From JAVKFF01 sp040226215 (lineage in GTDB: Bacteria; Pseudomonadota; Alphaproteobacteria; DSM-16000; Inquilinaceae), in the NCBI GenBank assembly GCA_040226215.1, contig JAVKFF010000115.1:1-24747 (forward strand): a stretch of DNA of 24,747 nt, read 5' to 3'. The notes below the pieces were generated by a model. That model saw only the letters and a program-made list of their open reading frames with translations. It had not been told where the DNA came from and did no database searches. The position numbers were made by a program, and so were the translations under genes. Below are positions 15,131 to 22,891 of this stretch, piece after piece (the first letter of the stretch is position 1; each line of letters starts with the position of its first letter).

Positions 15131-15163
15131 ATGGCCCGCACGGGTAGCGCCGTGGCGGGCCAT
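15131..15163 (+). terminator. Hairpin terminator after rpmB
   Basis: ATGGCCCGC (15131-15139) pairs perfectly with GCGGGCCAT (15155-15163), the inner ACG/CGT extending the stem past a one-base bulge. A T-containing tract (TTGTCGTT) follows. It lies 66 bp after the rpmB stop. Confidence 0.6.
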
Positions 15164-15226
15164 TGTCGTTGCGACCCCTGACGAACGCGGATCGCGCCAA
15201 CCCATGGCGCCGGACCAGGATCGACC

Positions 15227-16018
15227 ATGTTCAGCCTCTCGCCGAGCGACATCATTGCCACCCTGCAGGCCGGCCCGCCGGAGTTCGTCTGGCTGCTGAT
15301 GCTTCTTGTCGCGTTCGGCGCCATCGTCGTCATGGGCCGGCTGTTCGGCGAGGCCGGTCTGGTCGCCTTTGTCGTCATCGCCATCATCGGCGCCAACATC
15401 CAGGTGCTGAAGGTGGTGCAGTTCGGCGTCTTCGGCTATCCGGTGGCGCTCGGCACGGTGCTGTTCGCTTCCAGCTTCCTGGCGACCGACATCCTGACGG
15501 AGCACTACGGCCGGCGCGCCGCCCAGCGCGCGGTGCTGATCGGCTTCGCCTCGCTCGCCCTGTGGACGGTGATCATGATCCTGACCCTGGGCTTCGCGCC
15601 GCTGACCCCGGAGCAGGCGGGCACGGAGTGGGCCTGGGCGCTCGGCGTGCAGGGCGCCATGGAGACGCTGTTCACGCCGGTCACCGCCTTCTTCGTCGCC
15701 GGCATGGCGGCCTACCTGCTCAGCCAGTTCCACGATGTCTGGCTCTACAGCCTGCTCAAGCGCCTGACCCGCGGCCGCCATCTCTGGCTGCGCAACAACG
15801 CCTCGACCTGGATCTCGGCCTTCATCGACACGGTGGTCTTCTCGGTGCTCGCCTGGGTCGTCTTCGCGCCCGAGCCGATCGGCGTCCAGGCGCTCGTCTT
15901 CACCTACATCCTGGGCACCTACTGGCTGCGGGTCATCGTGGCGCTGCTCGACACGCCGTTCATCTACCTCGCCCACCGGGCGCTCAAGACACCGACACCG
16001 GCCGCCAGCGCGGCGTGA
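15227..16018 (+). CDS. yhhQ: YhhQ-type queuosine precursor transporter (DUF165/VUT)
   Basis: A 263-residue inner-membrane protein with about six hydrophobic helices, of the YhhQ/QPTR family that takes up queuosine precursors (preQ0, preQ1 or queuine, depending on the member). Visible family features are FASSFLATDILTEHYGRRAAQRAV, the VTAFFVAGMAAYLLSQFHDVWLY stretch and the diagnostic LRNNASTWISAFIDTVVFSVL (about residues 184-204). AGGAT lies before ATG15227. The gene is followed after 14 bp by tgt on the same strand, so uptake and use of the base are probably co-expressed; the identity of the substrate is best predicted from the tgt product. Confidence 0.93.
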   Translation: MFSLSPSDIIATLQAGPPEFVWLLMLLVAFGAIVVMGRLFGEAGLVAFVVIAIIGANIQVLKVVQFGVFGYPVALGTVLFASSFLATDILTEHYGRRAAQRAVLIGFASLALWTVIMILTLGFAPLTPEQAGTEWAWALGVQGAMETLFTPVTAFFVAGMAAYLLSQFHDVWLYSLLKRLTRGRHLWLRNNASTWISAFIDTVVFSVLAWVVFAPEPIGVQALVFTYILGTYWLRVIVALLDTPFIYLAHRALKTPTPAASAA

Positions 16019-16032
16019 GGGGCGGGGACGCC

Positions 16033-17214
16033 ATGGCGCGCTATGCCGGCTTCGGCTTCGAGATCGCCCACCGCGCAGCGGACAGCCAGGCCCGCACCGG
16101 CCGGCTGGCGACACCGCACGGCAGCATCGAGACGCCGAACTTCATCTTCTGCGGCACCAAGGCGGCGATAAAGGGTCTGACATCCGAGCAGATGCGCGCC
16201 GCCGGCTCCGACATCATCCTCGCCAACACCTACCACCTGATGATCCAGCCGGGGGCCGACCGGGTGCAGGCGCTGGGCGGCCTGCACCGGATGATGGACT
16301 GGTCCGGGCCGATGCTGACGGATTCCGGCGGCTTCCAGATCTTCTCCATGGGCCATGGCGGCGTCGCCGACGAGATAAAGGGCCGCGGCCGGGGCGAGCG
16401 CCCGAAATCGCTGGTCAGCATCGGCGAGGAGGGGGCGGCGTTCCGCTCCTATCTCAACGGCGAGAAGCTGTTCCTGACGCCGGAACTGTCGGTCGACATC
16501 CAGCGCAAGCTGGGCGCCGATCTGATCGTCCAGCTTGACGAATGCACGCCCTACCATGTCGGCCGCGACTATATCGCCCGGTCGATGGAGCTCTCCATGC
16601 GCTGGGGCGACCGTTCGCTGGCCGAGTTCGACCGCGGCGACGACGGCAGCCAGGCGCTCTACGGCATCGTCCAGGGTGGAACCGACGCCGAACTGCGCCG
16701 CGTCTCGGCCGAGTACACCGCCGACCGGCCCTTCTTCGCCACGGCCATCGGCGGCACGCTGGGCGGGGAGAAGGCGCAGATGTACGAGGTGGTGGCGATG
16801 GCGGCCCGCCACGTCCACCCCGAACGGCCGGTGCACCTGCTCGGCATCGGCAATTTCCGCGACATCTTCGAGGGCGTCGCGCTGGGCATGGACACCTTCG
16901 ACTGCGTGCACCCGACTCGCGTTGCCCGGCACGGCTGGGCCCTGAAGAAGGGGGCGCCGAACGAGCGGGTGAACCTGCGCAACGCCCGCTTCGCCGAGGA
17001 GACCGGGCCGATCGACGAGACCTGCGGCTGCGCCACCTGCCAGCGGCATCCGGCGGGCTATCTGCACCACCTCGTACGCACCGGGGAACCGCTCGCGCTG
17101 ATCCTTGTTACCCGGCACAATGTCTTCACCATGAACCGGCTGATGCGGGACGTGCGCCAGGCGATTGCCGGCGACACCCTCGCGGAGGCCCGGGCGGCCT
17201 GGCTCGTCGACTGA
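16033..17214 (+). CDS. tgt: tRNA-guanine transglycosylase, queuine-type by motifs
   Basis: A 393-residue TIM-barrel enzyme that replaces guanine-34 in GUN-anticodon tRNAs. Catalytic residues are present: Asp97 (in LTDSGGFQ), Asp169 (LDECTPY) and nucleophile Asp290 (DTFDCVHPTR). The zinc site is Cys331, Cys333, Cys336 and His362. Two things set it apart from standard preQ1-type enzymes. An insertion of about 17-19 residues follows FSMG (about 107-133), and the base-binding loop is GGTLGGE (240-246), so the residue matching Val233 of the Zymomonas enzyme is Gly244, as in the eukaryotic queuine enzyme (GGLSGG). By memory, both features occur in the Chlamydia trachomatis enzyme reported to use queuine. 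Cys171 (Cys158 equivalent) is kept. The start ATG16033 fits the family; the frame is open upstream inside yhhQ without homology. Confidence 0.94.
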   Translation: MARYAGFGFEIAHRAADSQARTGRLATPHGSIETPNFIFCGTKAAIKGLTSEQMRAAGSDIILANTYHLMIQPGADRVQALGGLHRMMDWSGPMLTDSGGFQIFSMGHGGVADEIKGRGRGERPKSLVSIGEEGAAFRSYLNGEKLFLTPELSVDIQRKLGADLIVQLDECTPYHVGRDYIARSMELSMRWGDRSLAEFDRGDDGSQALYGIVQGGTDAELRRVSAEYTADRPFFATAIGGTLGGEKAQMYEVVAMAARHVHPERPVHLLGIGNFRDIFEGVALGMDTFDCVHPTRVARHGWALKKGAPNERVNLRNARFAEETGPIDETCGCATCQRHPAGYLHHLVRTGEPLALILVTRHNVFTMNRLMRDVRQAIAGDTLAEARAAWLVD

Positions 17215-17250
17215 GACCGACCGGCGCCCGCTTTCGAGGATGCCGCGCGC

Positions 17251-18147
17251 GTGACCAGCCCCGACGATACCCCCTTCCTGATCCTCGCCAATGCCGACGC
17301 CGGCACGGCCGAGGAGAGCCTGCAGCGCGCCCTGTCGCAGTTCGCCCTGCGCAAGTCGCCCGTCGACCTGCGCTTCCCCGAGGATGCCGAGGCCGCCGGT
17401 GCGATGATCCGCGAGGCCGCGGGATGGGTCAGGGCGGTCGTGCTGGCCGGTGGCGACGGCACCATCTCCAGCGCCCTGCCGGCGCTGCTGGAGACCGGCC
17501 AGACGCTGGGCGTCCTGCCGCTCGGCACCGCCAACGACTTCGCGCGCACACTGCAGATTCCGCTCGATCCCGTGCAGGCGACCGACGTGGTGGTCGATGC
17601 CCCGCCCGTCCCGATCGATGTCGCCTTCATCAACGAGCGGCCATTCATCAACGTCGCCAGCCTCGGTGTTGCCGTCGAGGTCGCCCGCAGGCAGGCGGCG
17701 GCGGAAGGCCGGAAGCACTTCTGGGGCTCGCTCTCCTACCTCCTCAGTACGGTCGAGGTGCTGGCCGAGGCGGAGCCCTTCAAGGCGACGGTGACCTGCG
17801 ATACCGAGACGATCGAGGTGCGCGCCTACCAGATCGCCATCGGCAACGGCATCCACTATGGCGGTGGCCTGACCATGCATGAGGACGCGCGCATCGACGA
17901 CGGATGGCTCGACGTCTACGCCATCGAGACGGAATCGGTGGCTCAGCTGGTCTCCCTGGCGCCGGCGCTCAAGCGCGGCACGCTGCATCAGTCCGAGCAG
18001 GTGCGCACCTGGCGCTGCCATTCGGTGCGGATCGAGACCAGCCGCACCATGCCGACCAATGTCGACGGCGATATCGGCCCCGAGACGCCGATCGAGGTGA
18101 GCCAGAAACCGGGCGCGCTCAGCGTCATCCGGCCGCCGGTCGCGTAG
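17251..18147 (+). CDS. YegS/DgkB-like lipid (diacylglycerol-type) kinase
   Basis: A 298-residue soluble or peripheral-membrane kinase of the DAGK-catalytic superfamily. The nucleotide-binding motif VVLAGGDGTI (residues 63-72) and the PLGTANDFART motif (90-100) are clear; GNGIHYGGGLTMHEDARIDDGWLDVYAI is the usual C-terminal beta-domain sequence. The N-terminal motif is LANADAGT rather than the common NPxSG. Family members phosphorylate diacylglycerol, phosphatidylglycerol or sphingoid lipids; the substrate cannot be told. The start is GTG17251, with CGAGGA about 11 bp upstream. It follows tgt by 36 bp on the same strand, possibly in one transcript, but no functional link to queuosine is apparent. 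Confidence 0.9.
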   Translation: MTSPDDTPFLILANADAGTAEESLQRALSQFALRKSPVDLRFPEDAEAAGAMIREAAGWVRAVVLAGGDGTISSALPALLETGQTLGVLPLGTANDFARTLQIPLDPVQATDVVVDAPPVPIDVAFINERPFINVASLGVAVEVARRQAAAEGRKHFWGSLSYLLSTVEVLAEAEPFKATVTCDTETIEVRAYQIAIGNGIHYGGGLTMHEDARIDDGWLDVYAIETESVAQLVSLAPALKRGTLHQSEQVRTWRCHSVRIETSRTMPTNVDGDIGPETPIEVSQKPGALSVIRPPVA

Positions 18148-18311
18148 CCGGCGCGGAGCCGGTGCGATCGGTCCGTCCGGCCCGCGGCATTGTCATCGCC
18201 CTCGCTGCGTGGCAGGAGAATGGTCGCCGACCGGCATGATCCGCCGGCCCTGGCCATTCCATGCCAATGCCGCCGCCGATGGCCTGCCCCAAGCCCCGAG
18301 GGACCGCGACC

Positions 18312-18962
18312 GTGAAGACGTCCGACGACTTTCCCAACCTCTTCATCATCGACCACCCGCTGATCCAGCACAAGCTGAGCCACATGCGGGCGAAGGACCG
18401 GTCGACCAACGGCTTCCGCCTGCTCCTGCGCGAAATTTCGCTGCTGATGGGCTACGAGATCACCGCCGACCTGCCGCTGACCACCGAGAAGGTGGAGACG
18501 CCGCTGGAGGTGATGGACGCCCCGGTGCTGGCCGGCAAGAAGGTGGCGATCGTCTCGATCCTGCGCGCCGGGCTGGGCATGGCCGAGGGCCTGCACACGC
18601 TGATCCCCTCGGCGCGCGAGGGGCATATCGGCCTCTATCGCGACCCGGCCAGCAAGATGCCGGTGGAGTATCTCGTCAAGCTGCCGAACGCGGAGGACCG
18701 CATCTTCATCCTCGTCGACCCGATGCTGGCGACCGGCAACTCCGCCAGCCATGCCATCGACGTGCTGAACAAGCACGGGGTCGCCGACGAGAACATCCGC
18801 TTCATGGCCCTGGTCGCCGCGCCGGAGGGCGTGCGCGTGGTCAGCAAGGCGCATCCCGGCGTGCGCATCTTCACCGCCGCGCTCGACCGCGCGCTCGACG
18901 CGCACGCCTATATCGTCCCCGGGCTGGGTGATGCCGGCGACCGCATGTTCGGAACCAAATAG
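18312..18962 (+). CDS. upp: Uracil phosphoribosyltransferase
   Basis: A 216-residue cytosolic salvage enzyme that makes UMP from uracil and PRPP. Clear motifs: IDHPLIQHKLSHMRAKDRST near the start, GYEITADLPL, VSILRAGLGMAEG, the PRPP-binding loop ILVDPMLATGNSASHAI, LVAAPEGV, and the conserved C-terminus PGLGDAGDRMFGTK that contacts uracil. Length fits the family. The start was placed at GTG18312 (VKTSDDFPN) with GAGGGA upstream, since the 17 residues encoded before it from ATG18261 are Pro-rich and not part of the family; an ATG18261 start cannot be excluded. It is 164 bp from the lipid-kinase gene, so probably has its own promoter. Confidence 0.96.
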   Translation: MKTSDDFPNLFIIDHPLIQHKLSHMRAKDRSTNGFRLLLREISLLMGYEITADLPLTTEKVETPLEVMDAPVLAGKKVAIVSILRAGLGMAEGLHTLIPSAREGHIGLYRDPASKMPVEYLVKLPNAEDRIFILVDPMLATGNSASHAIDVLNKHGVADENIRFMALVAAPEGVRVVSKAHPGVRIFTAALDRALDAHAYIVPGLGDAGDRMFGTK

Positions 18963-18989
18963 CCGCACCCTCGGCGCCGCCGGCGAGGA

Positions 18990-19018
18990 TTGAAACTGCT
19001 AGTCACTCGCACTATAGC
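18990..19018 (+). promoter_or_regulatory. sigma70-type promoter for the FbpB-like permease
   Basis: TTGAAA (18990-18995), a 17-bp spacer and TATAGC (19013-19018). A local AT-rich patch. CTAGT (18999-19003) and ACTATAG (19011-19017) make an imperfect inverted repeat that could be part of an operator; I cannot assign a regulator such as Fur or Irr. Confidence 0.55.
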
Positions 19019-19053
19019 CATGGGGCAGAGGCATCCGCCGGTCAGACCGGCCG

Positions 19054-20781
19054 GTGTCGCCCTTGGTGGATAGTTTCCGGTTGGCCCTCGATCTTCAGCA
19101 GGACATCGCCCCCGTATACCGCGCTCCGGTCGGCCGATCGCGGCTGAACGGCTGGACGCTGACCACCATCGTCGTGGCGGCCCTGGTGGCGATGCCCGTC
19201 CTTGTCGTCTTCACGCGGGTGTTCGAGCCGAGCGACGGCATCTGGCGCCATCTCATGGAGACGGTGCTGGCCGGCTACGTGGTCAACACCGTGGTGCTGA
19301 TGATCGGCGTCGGTCTGCTGGTCTCCTCGATCGGCGTCACCACGGCATGGCTGGTGACCATGCACCGCTTCCCGGGCAGCCGCTTCCTCGAATGGGCGCT
19401 GCTGCTGCCGCTCGCCGTGCCCGCCTACGTCATGGCGTATGTCTACACCGACCTGCTGGAATTCGCCGGGCCGCTGCAAACCTGGCTTCGCGCGGTCACC
19501 GGCATCGGCCCGCGTGACTGGTGGTTCCCGGAGATCCGCTCCCTCTGGGGGGCGATCTGGATGCTCGGCCTCGTGCTCTATCCCTATGTCTACCTGTTGG
19601 CGCGCGCCGCCTTCCTGGAACAGTCGGTCTGCGTGCTGGAGATCTCGCGCACGCTGGGTCGCGGACCCTGGCGAAGCTTTTTCGGCGTTGCCCTGCCGCT
19701 GGCCCGGCCGGCCATCGTGGCGGGCATGTCCCTGGCGCTGATGGAGACCATCGCCGACTACGGTACGGTGCAGTATTTCGGCGTTCAGACCTTCACCACC
19801 GGCATCTTCCGCACCTGGTTCGGCCTCGGCAGTCCGGTGGCTGCCGCCCAGCTGGCGACCGTGCTGCTGCTTTTCGTCGCCCTGCTGATCTGGCTGGAAC
19901 GGCGCAGCCGGGGGCGCGCGCGCTACTACCACACCACCGTCCGCTACCGGCGGATCGAGCAGCGGCGCCTTCGCGGCGGTGCCGGCCTGCTGGCCGCCGT
20001 CGCCTGCTGGATGCCGCTGCTGCTCGGATTCCTGGTTCCCACAGCTGCGCTCATCCATCTCACGCTGACCTCCGGCGACGCGCGTCAGGGCGATTTCCTG
20101 GAATACATGCGCAACAGCTTCGTGCTGGCCGGCATCACCGCCGTCATCGCCGTGGTGCTGGCTCTGGTGCTGGCCTATGGCCTGCGCCTGCGCCCGAACC
20201 GGGTCAGCCGGATCGCAACGCGCATTGCGTCGCTTGGCTATGCCGTTCCGGGCACGGTGATCGCCGTCGGTGTGCTGCTTCCCTTCGCCTGGATGGACAA
20301 TGCCATCGACGGCCTCATGCGCGACCTCTTCGGCGTCTCGACCGGACTGTTCCTCACCGGCACTATCGTGGTCCTGATCTTCGCCTACCTGGTGCGCTTC
20401 CTGGCCGTCTCGTTCAACACGGTGGAGGCCAGCCTGGGCAAGATCAGCCCCTCCATGGACGCCGCGGCGCGCACGCTGGGCCACGGGCCGAGGAGCACGC
20501 TCATGCGCGTGCACGCGCCGATCATGCGTTCCAGCCTGCTCACCGCCGCCCTGCTGGTATTCGTCGACGTGATGAAGGAACTGCCGGCGACCCTGGTCAT
20601 CCGGCCCTTCAACTTCGACACGCTGGCCGTCAGGGTCTATCAGCTGGCATCGGACGAAAGGCTGGCGGAAGCCTCCACCGCGGCGCTGACCATCGTGCTC
20701 GTGGGCATCGCGCCGGTGGTGCTTCTGAGCCGGGCGATCCGCCATGGCAGACCGGGAGCCCGGCGCCCGCAGGAGCGCTGA
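19054..20781 (+). CDS. FbpB-like ABC transporter permease (two fused permease domains)
   Basis: A 575-residue inner-membrane protein with about twelve helices, made of two BPD_transp_1 domains in one chain, as in the ferric-iron (FbpB/SfuB) and related permeases. The two EAA loops are EISRTLGRGPWRSFFGVALPL in the first half (about 197-217) and DAARTLGHGPRSTLMRVHAPI in the second (about 470-490); DYGTVQYFGVQTFTTGIFRTWFG and DVMKELPATLVIRPF are diagnostic of iron-type permeases. It should act with a periplasmic binding protein and an ATPase, but neither is in the window: upp is upstream and a minus-strand gene follows. The start is GTG19054, or GTG19066 four codons later. A good promoter lies 36 bp upstream. 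Confidence 0.92.
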   Translation: MSPLVDSFRLALDLQQDIAPVYRAPVGRSRLNGWTLTTIVVAALVAMPVLVVFTRVFEPSDGIWRHLMETVLAGYVVNTVVLMIGVGLLVSSIGVTTAWLVTMHRFPGSRFLEWALLLPLAVPAYVMAYVYTDLLEFAGPLQTWLRAVTGIGPRDWWFPEIRSLWGAIWMLGLVLYPYVYLLARAAFLEQSVCVLEISRTLGRGPWRSFFGVALPLARPAIVAGMSLALMETIADYGTVQYFGVQTFTTGIFRTWFGLGSPVAAAQLATVLLLFVALLIWLERRSRGRARYYHTTVRYRRIEQRRLRGGAGLLAAVACWMPLLLGFLVPTAALIHLTLTSGDARQGDFLEYMRNSFVLAGITAVIAVVLALVLAYGLRLRPNRVSRIATRIASLGYAVPGTVIAVGVLLPFAWMDNAIDGLMRDLFGVSTGLFLTGTIVVLIFAYLVRFLAVSFNTVEASLGKISPSMDAAARTLGHGPRSTLMRVHAPIMRSSLLTAALLVFVDVMKELPATLVIRPFNFDTLAVRVYQLASDERLAEASTAALTIVLVGIAPVVLLSRAIRHGRPGARRPQER

Positions 20782-20793
20782 GGGCCGGCCCGG

Positions 20794-22620
20794 TCAGCCG
20801 TTGCGGTTGCCCTCGGCCATGTCCTCGAGCGTCTCCAGCAGGTCGCTCGTCGGCTCGCCGGTGACGGGGAAGCCGACGGACCGCTCGAAGGCCTCGATCG
20901 CCGTGCGCGTGCGATCGCCCAGCAGCCCGTCCGCCGGACCGGCGTTGAAACCCAATGCGGTCAACCGCGCCTGGATCGTGCGGATCTGCTCGCGGCTCAA
21001 CTCCTCTTCCGGCGCCACCGGGCGCGGCGGCGGCGTGTCGTCGGGCACTGGCGGGGAGGCGGCCGTCTGTGCCGGCGGATCGGCGTCGTCCACACCGGCG
21101 CCGGTGAGGCGCTCCAGGGCCTCGGCGGCCTCCGTCACGCCCTGTTCGGCGGCGATGCGGTACCAGCCGGCCGCGGCGGCGAGGTCGGGCGCGCCGTCGA
21201 TGCCCTGCTCGAACAGGCGGCCGAGATAGTAGGCGCCCTCGGGACGGCCGTTGGCGCTGGCGGCCTGCAGCCACTGGCTGGCCTCGCCCAGATCGCGGTC
21301 GACGCCGCGGCCCAGCGCGTAGGCGATGCCGAGCGCATACTGCGCATCCGCGTGGCCGGCCTCGGCGGCGCGGCTGATGAAGCTCGTCGCGGTGACGGAA
21401 TCCTGCTCCACGCCCTGGCCGTTCTGCAGCAGGACGCCGTAATTGTAGACCGCGTTGACCACGCCCTGATCGGCTGCCCGCCGATACCAGTAGGCGGCAC
21501 GGTCCCAACTCTGTCCGACACCCTCGCCGACGGCGTAGAGGGTGGCGAGGTCGTGCTGGGCCTCCGGTATGCCGGCCAGGGCGGCGCGGGCGATGTTCTG
21601 CAGTTCCGGTGGCGCGTCCTGGGGTATCGGCGCGGCCTCGGGGGGTGGCAGGCTGCGTGCGACGATGTCGCCATCTCCTGTGGCGGCGCCGTTCCCGCCG
21701 GCATCCGCCGTTTGGGTATCCGCCGCCCCGGTATCCGCCGTCCCTGTATCCGCCGTCACGGTATCCGCCGCCTCGGCCTGCGCTGGCGTCTCGGCCGGCG
21801 GTATGCCGCCGCTGGGCCCGGCCGTCACCCCCGCGCCGTCCGGGCTGCCATCGGATGTCGGCGTGGTGCCGGTTCCGCCATCGGCGTCCGCGATCGGCAG
21901 GTCTTCGGCGTCGCGCACATCCTCGGTGTCAAGCACGTCCTCGCGGCCGGTTTCCGCCGTCTCGGGCACGCGCGCACCGGTCGTCTCGGGGGTTGCGCTG
22001 GCGGTCAGCGGCAGGGCTGTCGCCGGCCCGGCAAGATCGGCGTTGCCGGACGGGCCGCCGGTGGTGCCGGTGGTGCCGTCTGCCGTGGTTCGGGGACTGC
22101 TGTCCGGGCCGGCATCGCCAGGGCCCGCGCTGTCAGGGCCCGCGCTGGCGCCGCCGGTGCTCCCGGCGTCGCTGGAGCCCGAGTCGCTGGAGCCTGTATC
22201 GCCGGAGCCGCTGCCATCGGTTTCCCCGGCGCTGCCCTGCGGATTGCCGCCCGGCGTGTCGTCCCCCGAACGGTCGCCGGCAACGACTGGCTGCTCGCTT
22301 CCATTTCCGGTGACCAGCCGGGTGAGGTAGGCCATGCGCGCGTCGCTCGACAGGATGTAGTAGGCGCCGCCGCCGAGCAGGGCGAGAATGATCAGCCAGG
22401 CGACCAACGCGCCGCCGCCGCGACGACGGCGTTCGCGGACGGGCGGCGGGGCCGTGTCCTGCGGTGGGCCCAGATAGTCGAGGCGGGCATGCAGGTCGAC
22501 CAGATCGCGCTCGATGGCGCCGAGCCGAACCTCGATGCGGTTCAGCGCGTCCATCAGCACGCGGCCCGGGGAGCCATCCCGGCTGGCGCTCCGCTCACCG
22601 GCGTTGTCGTAGTCAGTCAT
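20794..22620 (-). CDS. Membrane-anchored Sel1-repeat and peptidoglycan-binding protein
   Basis: A 608-residue type II membrane protein. The N-terminal 70 residues are cytosolic with a coiled-coil-like stretch (22-50) and a basic RERRRRGGG; one transmembrane helix follows (71-90). Residues about 105-330 are low-complexity Ser/Gly/Thr/Asp/Ala, including a TADTG-type repeat (285-306). Four Sel1-like repeats occupy about 345-505 (AYWYRRAADQGVVNAVYNYGVLL, AEAGHADAQYALGIAYALGRGV and so on), and a PG_binding_1 domain about 543-600 (IRTIQARLTALGFNAGPADGLLGDRTRTAIEAFE). The layout resembles the periplasmic half of PodJ-type polarity and cell-envelope proteins, so a cell-wall role is likely. No Shine-Dalgarno precedes ATG22620, which lies in a 16-bp tandem repeat. 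Confidence 0.85.
   Translation of the reverse strand: MTDYDNAGERSASRDGSPGRVLMDALNRIEVRLGAIERDLVDLHARLDYLGPPQDTAPPPVRERRRRGGGALVAWLIILALLGGGAYYILSSDARMAYLTRLVTGNGSEQPVVAGDRSGDDTPGGNPQGSAGETDGSGSGDTGSSDSGSSDAGSTGGASAGPDSAGPGDAGPDSSPRTTADGTTGTTGGPSGNADLAGPATALPLTASATPETTGARVPETAETGREDVLDTEDVRDAEDLPIADADGGTGTTPTSDGSPDGAGVTAGPSGGIPPAETPAQAEAADTVTADTGTADTGAADTQTADAGGNGAATGDGDIVARSLPPPEAAPIPQDAPPELQNIARAALAGIPEAQHDLATLYAVGEGVGQSWDRAAYWYRRAADQGVVNAVYNYGVLLQNGQGVEQDSVTATSFISRAAEAGHADAQYALGIAYALGRGVDRDLGEASQWLQAASANGRPEGAYYLGRLFEQGIDGAPDLAAAAGWYRIAAEQGVTEAAEALERLTGAGVDDADPPAQTAASPPVPDDTPPPRPVAPEEELSREQIRTIQARLTALGFNAGPADGLLGDRTRTAIEAFERSVGFPVTGEPTSDLLETLEDMAEGNRNG
21701..21775 (-). repeat. 15-bp tandem repeat inside the Sel1-protein gene
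   Basis: Five units of 15 bp (21701-21715, 21716-21730, 21731-21745, 21746-21760, 21761-21775), all matching G(C/T)ATCCGCCG followed by a variable 5-mer. It keeps the reading frame and encodes xADTx pentads in the low-complexity periplasmic linker, so unit number can vary without frameshift. Confidence 0.85.
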
Positions 22621-22684
22621 GGTCGTCGTCAGTCATGGTCGAAGCCAGTCACGGTCGAAGCCAGTCACGATCAATGTCGGTCAT
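22614..22684 (-). repeat. 16-bp tandem repeat carrying start codons
   Basis: Read leftward, 16-bp units begin at 22684, 22668, 22652 and 22636, and the real gene begins at 22620. Each unit starts with (A/G)TGAC(C/T)G. Units 2 and 3 are identical to each other over 16 bp (GTGACTGGCTTCGACC); the fourth is closer to the gene's own 5' end (ATGACTGAC). The unit length is not a multiple of 3, so successive starts fall in different frames. Confidence 0.85.
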
Positions 22685-22749
22685 GCCTGACGCTCGCTTC
22701 CTCCGGCTTCATTGTCCCACCGGCCTTGGCTGCGGTTTTCCTTCGCCAT
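22681..22749 (-). CDS. Possible small protein upstream of the Sel1 gene
   Basis: An ATG22749 frame of 22 codons starting MAKENRSQGRWDNEAGG, too short for usual gene finders. GAAAGG lies seven bases upstream of the ATG. Its TGA stop overlaps an ATG (ATGA at 22684-22681) that begins the 16-bp repeat series leading to the Sel1 gene. I do not recognise a named family with certainty; the RWDNE segment may be conserved but this is untested. It could be a chance frame. Confidence 0.35.
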   Translation of the reverse strand: MAKENRSQGRWDNEAGGSERQA

Positions 22750-22829
22750 TCGGGCCTTTCGATGGCGCCGCCTACGAAAGCAAGGAGCCGCACAGGAGGC
22801 CTACTATCCATGGTAGGGCCTTCGCGTAA

Positions 22830-22857
22830 GGGATACCAGAAATTCCCGCCGCCTCAA
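22830..22857 (-). promoter_or_regulatory. Candidate leftward promoter for the small ORF and Sel1 gene
   Basis: On the minus strand, TTGAGG (22857-22852), a 16-bp spacer and TATCCC (22835-22830) preceded by TGG, an extended -10 (TGGTATCCC). It would give a leader of about 200 nt before ATG22620. Confidence 0.35.
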
Positions 22858-22891
22858 AGGCCCCGCCGCCGTCGCGGCGCCAACTTGACCG

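Noticed and set aside
15163..16032. Upstream in-frame extension of tgt
   Set aside because: It runs inside yhhQ in another frame, is Arg/Ala-rich and unlike any Tgt; ATG16033 matches the family start.
15964..18021. Long leftward open frame across tgt and the lipid kinase
   Set aside because: It spans two well-identified plus-strand genes and has no recognisable motif; a GC-bias shadow.
19042..20745. Long leftward open frame opposite the FbpB-like permease
   Set aside because: Its Gln/His/Asp/Arg-rich content is what antisense of a GC-rich membrane-protein gene gives; the plus-strand frame has clear permease motifs.
22614..22693. CRISPR-like reading of the short repeats
   Set aside because: The 16-bp units are directly adjacent with no spacers, and there are no cas genes.
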